From contig JBNARJ010000012.1 in the NCBI GenBank assembly GCA_049719515.1, positions 1-64,000 on the forward strand: DNA of 64,000 bases, in the 5' to 3' direction. The notes beneath the pieces are model-generated. The model worked only from the letters and a program-made list of their open reading frames with translations. It was not told the DNA's origin and ran no database searches. The number at the start of each line of letters is the position of its first letter. Position 1 is the first letter of the stretch. This stretch comes from Saccharicenans sp049719515 (GTDB lineage: Bacteria; Acidobacteriota; Aminicenantia; Aminicenantales; Saccharicenantaceae). Below, piece after piece: positions 58,262 to 64,000 of this stretch. The position numbers and the translations under genes were made by a program.

Positions 58262-59725
58262 TTGAGCCAGAACGAGAGATTCCTTTCCAGAATAGGGTTT
58301 GTGTCTGCGGCCATTGGCATGGCCGTCGGTACGGGCAACATCTGGCGTTTCCCTCGCATGGCCGCCCAGTACGGCGGAGGGGTGTTTGTTCTGGTTTATA
58401 TTCTGGCTTTATTCCTCTGGTCAGCTCCGCTGCTGATGGTAGAAATGGCCATCGGTCGGACCACCAGGCTCGGGCCCATCGGAGGCTTTAGGGATTTTAT
58501 CGGGCAGAAGTTCACCTGGATGGGTGGCTGGATGGCCGCCGTGTGTCTGTTGATTACTTTTTATTATGCTGTTATTACCGGCTGGTGTGCCAAGTACTTT
58601 ATCCTGGCCCTTCAGGGTGGTTTAAAACCGGGGGTGGATACGGCCTCTCTCTGGACGAGCTTTCTGCACAACCGCTGGCAGAATGTTTTTTACCAGGCGT
58701 TGGCTATCGGTCTCTGTGGACTTATCATTTACAAAGGAATTCAAAAAGGGGTGGAAAAGATTAATAAAATTCTGGTGCCCTCTCTTTTTCTCTTTCTGAT
58801 CATTGCGGCGGTGCGTGCGGTGACTCTGCCCGGAGCCAGCCTGGGATTGCGCTATTTATTCATACCTGACTGGTCAAAGCTGTCTGACCCGGCCACCTGG
58901 CTTCAGGCTTTCACTCAGTCTGCCTGGTCGACCGGAGCCGGCTGGGGGCTCATGCTCACCTATGCGGTTTACACCAGCCGGAAGGACGACATTCCGCAGA
59001 ATGCCCTGGTGACTGGCTTTGGGGATAATTCGGCGGCCCTCCTGGCCGGTATGGCGGTCATTCCGACCATCTTTGCCCTTACGCCGAACTTGGCCGCCGC
59101 CCGGGCCTCGCTTTCTGATAACATGGGCTTAACCTTCATTTCGCTGGCCGGGCTGTTCCCTAAAATGAAGGGTGGCATGGTCATCGCACCGGTCTTTTTC
59201 CTGGCCATGCTTTTTGCCGCTTTAAGCTCGTTGATTGCTCAGGTCGAGCTGGGGGCCAAGACCTTCATGGACTTCGGCTGGACCCGCAGGAAAAGCACGA
59301 CCGTCATCATCCTGGTCTGCTTTATCCTCGGCTTACCTTCTGCCGCTTTTCCTTCTTTCCTGCTGAACCAGGATTGGGTCTGGGGCATGGCCCTTCTTCT
59401 GAGCGGTTTCTGGACGATGCTGGCGGCCAGAAAGTACGGGCTGGAAAAATTGCGGAAGGAAGTCAATGCGGGGGCAGAACTCAGGATGGGGAAATGGTGG
59501 GTTTTTATACTTAAATATATATCCCCCCTGATATTCCTGGTGATGACCGGCTGGTGGTTTTATCAGGCCATTTCCTGGGATAAGAAAGAATGGTGGCATC
59601 CATTCAAAGTGAATTCGGTCGGGACCATCATCCTGCAGTGGGCCATGCTTTTGATTCTGGTCTGGCTGTTGAATAACAGGCTGGCCCTCTGGACCAGGAA
59701 ACCGGCGGTCGAGGAAGAGGATTGA
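58262..59725 (+). CDS. Sodium-dependent amino-acid symporter (NSS/LeuT family, MetP-like)
   Basis: This 487-residue transporter has about 12 membrane helices. The first helix SAAIGMAVGTGNIWRFP carries the unwound, sodium-binding segment of the NSS family. TTG start with GGAGG seven bases upstream. Directly downstream, two bases after the stop codon, lies a 29-codon membrane peptide typical of MetPS-type methionine/alanine importers, so amino-acid import is likely; the exact substrate is not determined. Confidence 0.92.
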   Translation: MSQNERFLSRIGFVSAAIGMAVGTGNIWRFPRMAAQYGGGVFVLVYILALFLWSAPLLMVEMAIGRTTRLGPIGGFRDFIGQKFTWMGGWMAAVCLLITFYYAVITGWCAKYFILALQGGLKPGVDTASLWTSFLHNRWQNVFYQALAIGLCGLIIYKGIQKGVEKINKILVPSLFLFLIIAAVRAVTLPGASLGLRYLFIPDWSKLSDPATWLQAFTQSAWSTGAGWGLMLTYAVYTSRKDDIPQNALVTGFGDNSAALLAGMAVIPTIFALTPNLAAARASLSDNMGLTFISLAGLFPKMKGGMVIAPVFFLAMLFAALSSLIAQVELGAKTFMDFGWTRRKSTTVIILVCFILGLPSAAFPSFLLNQDWVWGMALLLSGFWTMLAARKYGLEKLRKEVNAGAELRMGKWWVFILKYISPLIFLVMTGWWFYQAISWDKKEWWHPFKVNSVGTIILQWAMLLILVWLLNNRLALWTRKPAVEEED

Positions 59726-59726
59726 C

Positions 59727-59816
59727 ATGGACCTCATCATCTGGATGGTCATAATACTCGGGCTGAATTTCGGGGGGTTGAGTTACTTGCTGTGGAGGCT
59801 GCTGAAGAAAAAGTAG
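59727..59816 (+). CDS. MetS-like small subunit of NSS symporter
   Basis: This 29-residue peptide (MDLIIWMVIILGLNFGGLSY followed by LLWRLLKKK) is one membrane helix with a basic C-terminus. It starts one base after the symporter stop codon. In Corynebacterium the similar small MetS is needed with MetP for methionine and alanine uptake, and many NSS genes have such a partner. GAGG lies about seven bases before the ATG. Confidence 0.75.
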   Translation: MDLIIWMVIILGLNFGGLSYLLWRLLKKK

Positions 59817-59851
59817 CCGCCGAGTATTACGTTTTAATTAATTCGTAACAT

Positions 59852-60544
59852 CTAATCAGCTTCAAACTTGTAGCCCACCCCCCGCACGCTCTGGATGGAG
59901 ACGGCCAGCGGCCCGAGTTTTTCCCTCAGGTGCCGCACATGAACATCGACCGTGCGAGGGATGACCACTTTGTCCTGCCCCCAGAGGTGGTCGAGTATCT
60001 GGCTTCGCTCAAACACCCGGCCCGGTCTGGAAGTCAGGAGTTCCAGGATTTTAAATTCGGTCTTCGACAGGTCGAGGCGCTGGCCATCGACCAGGACCTC
60101 GTATTTTTCGGGTTCGATGACCAGACGGCCTTTGAAAAAAACCTTTCGCCCGCCGGAGCCGGCGGCCGAAGCTTCCTGTCTTCTGAGGACCGCCTTGACC
60201 CGGGCTTCGAGCTCCCTCAGGGAAAACGGCTTGGTGATGTAATCGTCAGCTCCCAGCTCGAGGCCGGTCACGCGGTCGGCTTCCTGCGAGCGGGCGGTCA
60301 GCATGATGACCGGAATGGAAGCCTTTTCCGGTTTTTTCTTCAGATAACGACAGATTTCCAGGCCGTCAGAACCGGGTAACATCAGGTCAAGCAGGATGAG
60401 GTCGGGTTGATGCCGGTCAAGGTATCTAAGGAAAGCTTCCGGTGAAGAAAAAGGTTTGACCATAAAACCCGCTTTGGTCAGATAATTCTGGACGAGCTTC
60501 AGGATATCTTCCTCGTCATCCAGAATGGCAATCGTCCTGGTCAT
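59852..60544 (-). CDS. Response regulator of OmpR/PhoB type
   Basis: This 230-residue regulator has a receiver domain (about 1-120: LDDEEDILKLV, phosphorylated Asp53 in LILLDLMLPGSDG, GADDYITKPF with the conserved lysine) and a winged-helix domain (about 135-228: LSKTEFKILELLTSRPGRVFER, DVHVRHLREKLG). Lying just after a pst operon, it is probably PhoB-like. No histidine kinase or phoU gene is in the window. It starts 105 bases after pstB ends. Confidence 0.9.
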   Translation of the reverse strand: MTRTIAILDDEEDILKLVQNYLTKAGFMVKPFSSPEAFLRYLDRHQPDLILLDLMLPGSDGLEICRYLKKKPEKASIPVIMLTARSQEADRVTGLELGADDYITKPFSLRELEARVKAVLRRQEASAAGSGGRKVFFKGRLVIEPEKYEVLVDGQRLDLSKTEFKILELLTSRPGRVFERSQILDHLWGQDKVVIPRTVDVHVRHLREKLGPLAVSIQSVRGVGYKFEAD

Positions 60545-60648
60545 TATTCTTCCCCTCTAATTTTAAAACAAATTTAAATTATTTTGTCCAGAAAAAGACG
60601 GCCTTTGCCATTTGACGGCTGCCCGGGCTGAATTCACCTTCCATCATG

Positions 60649-61431
60649 TCAACCGAAGCGGCCGGTTATGTAATCTTCGGTGAGCTTGCTGGCCGGGTTG
60701 GTAAAAATTTTCTCGGTTCGGTCATATTCGATGAGTTCCCCCAGCCAGAGAAAAGCGGTAAAATCAGACACGCGGGCGGCCTGCTGCATGTTGTGGGTGA
60801 CAATGACCACGGTGTAATCCTTTTTAAGCTCGTGAATCAACTCTTCGATGCGGGCGGTGGCGATGGGATCAATGGCCGAGCAAGGCTCATCGAACAAAAT
60901 GACTTCTGGTTCAACGGCCAGCGCGCGGGCGATGCACAGTCTCTGCTGCTGACCGCCTGACAGTTTCATGGCATTTTGATGAAGGCGGTCTTTTACCTCT
61001 TCCCAGAGGGCCGCTTGCCGCAGGCTTTTTTCCACGATAAATTCTATTTGCTCCCCTTTCAAGCGTCGGCCGATTCTCAGACCGTAGGCAATGTTCTCGA
61101 AAATTGACCTGGGGAAGGGGTTGGGTTTTTGGAAGACCATGCCCACTTTCTTGCGCAGGGCCACAACGTCCACATCCGGGTCATAAATATTTTCCCCATC
61201 AAGAAGCACCCGGCCCTCTACTCTTGCTTCTGGAATCAGGTCGTTCATTCGGTTTAACACTCGGACCAGGCTGGATTTGCCGCAACCGGATGGCCCGATA
61301 ATGGCGGTCACCCGCTTTTCAGGAATCTCCAGGGAGATATCTTTCAGCACTTGCTTCTTACCGTAATACAGGTTCAGATTTTCAATCTGGATTTTGGTCT
61401 CAGCCGGTGACAGGCGAATAACTTGGTTCAT
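60649..61431 (-). CDS. pstB: Phosphate ABC transporter ATPase, second Pst system
   Basis: This 260-residue ATPase is a standard PstB: Walker A GPSGCGKSSLVRVLNRM, the DGENIYDPDVDVVALRKK segment, Q-loop MVFQKPNPFP, signature KLSGGQQQRLCIARALA and Walker B EVILFDEPCSAIDP. Compared with the first copy, its signature is canonical. It lies one base after pstA on the same strand. Confidence 0.95.
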   Translation of the reverse strand: MNQVIRLSPAETKIQIENLNLYYGKKQVLKDISLEIPEKRVTAIIGPSGCGKSSLVRVLNRMNDLIPEARVEGRVLLDGENIYDPDVDVVALRKKVGMVFQKPNPFPRSIFENIAYGLRIGRRLKGEQIEFIVEKSLRQAALWEEVKDRLHQNAMKLSGGQQQRLCIARALAVEPEVILFDEPCSAIDPIATARIEELIHELKKDYTVVIVTHNMQQAARVSDFTAFLWLGELIEYDRTEKIFTNPASKLTEDYITGRFG

Positions 61432-61432
61432 C

Positions 61433-62317
61433 TCAGTGTCTCCATTTATTTCTCAACCGAGCTCGAATGAGGATGGCTCCCAGGTTGAACAGGATGATGA
61501 AAGCGATGAGCACCACGGCCGTGCCGTAAGCAATGGCCCGGGCTTTATCTATCGCGTGGTGCTGGGTGGCCATGATGTATAAATGATAGGGCAGAGCCAT
61601 AAACTGGTCTTTTAGTGAGCGCGGCAGGTAGGGAAGATAAAACGCCGCACCGGTAAACATGATGGGAGCTGTTTCTCCGGCCGCTCTGGCCAGTCCCAAA
61701 ACTGCTCCGGTTATCATGCCCGGTACTGCGTAGGGAAGCACGTTAGTCCTGACCATCTGCCATTTGGTGGCCCCCAGGGCGAGCGCGCCCTCGCGGTATG
61801 AGTCCGGAACCGATTTCAGGGCTTCTTCGCTGGCCGTAATGGTCCAGGGCAGGGTGAGAAGTCCGAGGGTTAGCCCGGCAGAAAGAACCGATGTGCCGAA
61901 TTTCATGATGTTGACGAATAAAATTACTCCGAACAAACCGTAAACTATGGATGGCACACCGGCCAGATTCCTGATTGATAACCTGATAAGGCGGGTGAGG
62001 CGGCCAGCCCGTGCGTATTCATTAAGATAAATGGCTGCCGCCATGCCCAAAGGCACGGCCACAAGTGCGGTAATCATCGTCACCAGAAAAGTGCCGACGA
62101 TGGCGGGGAATATTCCGCCCTGAGTCATTCCTTTCCGGGGAGCCTCGGTCAGAAAGGCCCAGGAAAGTGAACCATAGCCCTTGCTCCCGATATCATACAG
62201 AAAGTACAAAAGGATAAAAAGAACAGCATAGACCGACACCCGCAGGAAGAAAAACCCGAACCATTCGGCCAGGGTTGATTTTGTAACGCCTTTTTTCTTC
62301 TTAATCGAACGGTTCAC
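61433..62317 (-). CDS. pstA: Phosphate ABC transporter permease PstA, second Pst system
   Basis: This 294-residue permease has six membrane helices. The coupling loop reads VPDSYREGALALGATKWQMV, and GLARAAGETAPIMFTGAAF is a PstA hallmark. GTG start overlapping the pstC stop by four bases (GTGA). Confidence 0.93.
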   Translation of the reverse strand: MNRSIKKKKGVTKSTLAEWFGFFFLRVSVYAVLFILLYFLYDIGSKGYGSLSWAFLTEAPRKGMTQGGIFPAIVGTFLVTMITALVAVPLGMAAAIYLNEYARAGRLTRLIRLSIRNLAGVPSIVYGLFGVILFVNIMKFGTSVLSAGLTLGLLTLPWTITASEEALKSVPDSYREGALALGATKWQMVRTNVLPYAVPGMITGAVLGLARAAGETAPIMFTGAAFYLPYLPRSLKDQFMALPYHLYIMATQHHAIDKARAIAYGTAVVLIAFIILFNLGAILIRARLRNKWRH

Positions 62318-63219
62318 AGGAGTTTCCTTTTCTGTTTTTCCATGATTAAATCAGCGCTCAGGTTGACCGCAAAAGTCAGCAGAAAAAGCGCCAGGCCAAG
62401 AGCAAACAAAGCATAATAGTGGGGAGTAAAGTACGGCACTTCGCCCAGTTCGATGGCGATGTTGGCAGTAAGTGTTCTTACTGATTGCAGAAGCCCGTGG
62501 GGAAAAGAGCGAGCATTACCCGTCGCCATGAGGACCGTCATGGTTTCGCCTATGGCCCGGCCCATACCCAGCATGAAAGCGGCCACGATTCCCGACATGG
62601 CGGCCGGAATTTTCACCCGAACAAGGGTCTGCCAGCGATTGGCTCCCACGGCCAGAGAAGCTTCGGTGTAGCTCTGGGGCACTGCCCGCAGAGCGTCTTC
62701 TGAGATGCTGATGATGGTTGGTAGGGCCATGATGGCCAGGAGGATACTTCCGTTGAGAGCGGTCAGGCCATGGCTCATCTTGAAGATTCTGGCTATCAGC
62801 GGGCCAGTTAAGGTAATTCCAATAAACCCGATGACCACCGAAGGAATGGCCGCCAGAAGTTCGACCACTGGCTTAAAAATTTCTCTGATTTTCGGGCTGG
62901 CCACACCCGAAAGATAAGCCGCCACCGCCACTCCGAGGGGAAAGGCCAGCACCAGAGCCCCCGCGGTTACCAGAAGTGAAGAAGCCAGCAGAGAAAGAAT
63001 TCCATAAGCCGGCTTCTCGGGCGAGGTGGGGTCCCAGCGGGTGGAAGTAAAAAATTCTTTCAGGTTGATTTCTCTGAAGGCCGGGACCGCCGTGTAAAGA
63101 AGAAGGACAAAGATACCGAGCAGGGCAAGAACGGTCAGCAGACCGCTGACCTGGAAAAGATGTTTGATAAGTTTTTCTTTTAAATCCCCGCCGAAGCCCT
63201 TCTTCTTTACCGAGGTCAT
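62314..63219 (-). CDS. pstC: Phosphate ABC transporter permease PstC, second Pst system
   Basis: This 301-residue permease has six membrane helices, with AAIPSVVIGFIGITL, the coupling loop VPQSYTEASLAVGANRWQTL and MGRAIGETMTVLMATGNA, all typical of PstC. It follows pstS by 19 bases. Confidence 0.94.
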   Translation of the reverse strand: MTSVKKKGFGGDLKEKLIKHLFQVSGLLTVLALLGIFVLLLYTAVPAFREINLKEFFTSTRWDPTSPEKPAYGILSLLASSLLVTAGALVLAFPLGVAVAAYLSGVASPKIREIFKPVVELLAAIPSVVIGFIGITLTGPLIARIFKMSHGLTALNGSILLAIMALPTIISISEDALRAVPQSYTEASLAVGANRWQTLVRVKIPAAMSGIVAAFMLGMGRAIGETMTVLMATGNARSFPHGLLQSVRTLTANIAIELGEVPYFTPHYYALFALGLALFLLTFAVNLSADLIMEKQKRKLL

Positions 63220-63238
63220 ATTGGTTTTCCTTTTTGCT

Positions 63239-64000
63239 TTATTTCAGGTTTTTAAGATTTTGTTCCATAAGTTCCTGACCAATCTTGAAGAAGCCTTCTT
63301 TTTCTACAATGGCCTGGCCTTCCGGGCTGAGGATGAATTTAATGAATTCAGCGGCCAGACCGGAGGGCTGGCCGTTGGTAGATTGATAAAGTGGCCTGGA
63401 TACCGGATATTTAGCTGAGTAAACAGCTTCTTTGTCGAGAGGTGAGTAAGCCGAGGACTGGTCATCCTTTTTGATTTTCAGGACTTTAATCCCCCGGCGC
63501 AGTTTTCCGTTTTCGTCATAAAGGTAGCCGACCCCGACATAGCCCACACCGCTGGCATCCTGAGTAACCGCTTCGATAATCTGAGCGTTGCCGTTCATCT
63601 CTTTAACCTCCGGCGAGTAATTCTTGTTGTTCAGAACATGTTCCTGCATGAAAGCGTATGTGCCGGAGTTGGATTGACGCCCGTAAAGAGAGATTTTCTG
63701 GTCCGGTCCACCGAGCACTTTCCAGTTCTTGATCTCGCCGCGGAAGATGGAGCCCACCTGAGCCATGGTCAGGGTATCCAGGGGGTTCTTTTCGTTGACG
63801 ATTATACTGAGGGCATCGACCGCCATGGCAAAAATCTTGGGCCGGACTCCCTTTTCGTAGGCCAGGTCCAGCTCCTTTTGTTTCCATTCCCGAGAATGGT
63901 TGGCGATGTCACAGGTGCCGTTGATTAGGGCGGTGATACCGGTGCCCGAACCTCCGCCAAGCACGGCGATGGCCGCTCCGGGATTCTTGGCCATGTATTC
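63239..64000 (-). CDS. pstS: Phosphate-binding protein PstS, second Pst system (5' end outside the window)
   Basis: This is the C-terminal 253 residues of a periplasmic phosphate-binding protein; the frame continues past base 64000, so signal peptide and first ligand loop are missing. GGGSGTGITALINGTCDIANHSRE is the second anion-binding loop and GRQSNSGTYAFMQEHVL contains the R-x-x-SGT phosphate motif, which the first PstS in this window lacks. The first methionine seen is internal. It is the first gene of the operon in this window. Confidence 0.93.
   Translation of the reverse strand, partial: EYMAKNPGAAIAVLGGGSGTGITALINGTCDIANHSREWKQKELDLAYEKGVRPKIFAMAVDALSIIVNEKNPLDTLTMAQVGSIFRGEIKNWKVLGGPDQKISLYGRQSNSGTYAFMQEHVLNNKNYSPEVKEMNGNAQIIEAVTQDASGVGYVGVGYLYDENGKLRRGIKVLKIKKDDQSSAYSPLDKEAVYSAKYPVSRPLYQSTNGQPSGLAAEFIKFILSPEGQAIVEKEGFFKIGQELMEQNLKNLK

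Noticed and set aside
1..64000. CRISPR array, prophage or insertion sequence
   Set aside because: No regularly spaced repeats, no transposase or phage genes, and the only tyrosine recombinase is a housekeeping Xer type in its usual place after topA.

Overview
The window is gene-dense bacterial chromosome with no visible mobile element, CRISPR array or phage. The organism looks Gram-negative: it has a LolB-like lipoprotein, an OprP/OprO-type porin, an Mla-type lipid transport set, a family 9 glycosyltransferase and an outer-membrane barrel protein. It also looks anaerobic or facultatively so, because it carries a large membrane-bound group 4 [NiFe] hydrogenase. The GC content looks moderate, and the gene mix (hydrogenase, 960-residue NAD-glutamate dehydrogenase, exported MEMO1-AMMECR1 fusion, DUF1573 protein) would fit an uncultured Acidobacteriota-related lineage such as Candidatus Aminicenantes. 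That placement is an inference without a tree.

Layout. 1-4.6 kb: a small unknown gene with polA, then a reverse-strand GNAT-fold protein. 4.8-14.8 kb: one long forward operon for a hydrogenase with 11 complex-I-like subunits plus its maturation protease. 15.0-17.9 kb: dnaN and dnaA on the reverse strand, with DnaA-box-like repeats and an AT-rich stretch upstream of dnaA, a candidate replication origin. 17.9-21.9 kb: rpmB forward, meeting a reverse cluster (41-residue membrane peptide, FmdB-like zinc ribbon, glycosyltransferase, rel). 22.0-29.0 kb: exported MEMO1-AMMECR1 fusion, small membrane protein, LolB-like lipoprotein, ispE, tRNA-Gln, prs, rplY, pth, then rpsF-rpsR-rplI behind an S6:S18-type RNA leader. 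29.0-36.3 kb: dnaB, mlaEFD, radA, a PIN-TRAM membrane protein and ispF. 36.4-39.3 kb: NAD-glutamate dehydrogenase behind a leader that can fold two ways. 39.3-44.6 kb: a reverse operon of an Rrf2 iron-sulfur regulator, a phosphate-type porin and a first Pst transporter. 44.6-45.4 kb: about 750 bases without a gene but with several stem-loops. 45.4-53.3 kb: DUF1573 protein, DUF167 protein, nucleoside transporter, tandem Usp protein, dprA, topA and a XerC/D-type recombinase. 53.4-55.2 kb: reverse comEA-like gene, rdgB and mgtC-like gene. 55.3-59.8 kb: eno, an SH3b plus barrel protein, and an NSS amino-acid symporter with its tiny MetS-like partner. 59.9-64.0 kb: a second, classical Pst system with a PhoB-type regulator; its pstS runs off the window end.

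How the parts fit. The hydrogenase should couple ferredoxin oxidation and H2 formation (or the reverse) to ion pumping. Glutamate dehydrogenase, the NSS symporter and the nucleoside transporter suggest growth on amino acids and nucleosides. Two separate phosphate systems, one headed by an Rrf2 protein and one paired with a PhoB-like regulator, suggest that phosphate uptake answers both phosphate supply and an iron-sulfur or redox signal. Most of the rest is replication, translation and envelope housekeeping.

Start codons were moved inward from the longest frame where a Shine-Dalgarno match, an ATGA or GTGA overlap, or family convention supported it (polA, dnaA, pstC of the first system, the porin, rplI, mlaF, radA, fmdB, the DUF1573 gene, the MEMO fusion, comEA, hycI and two hydrogenase genes).
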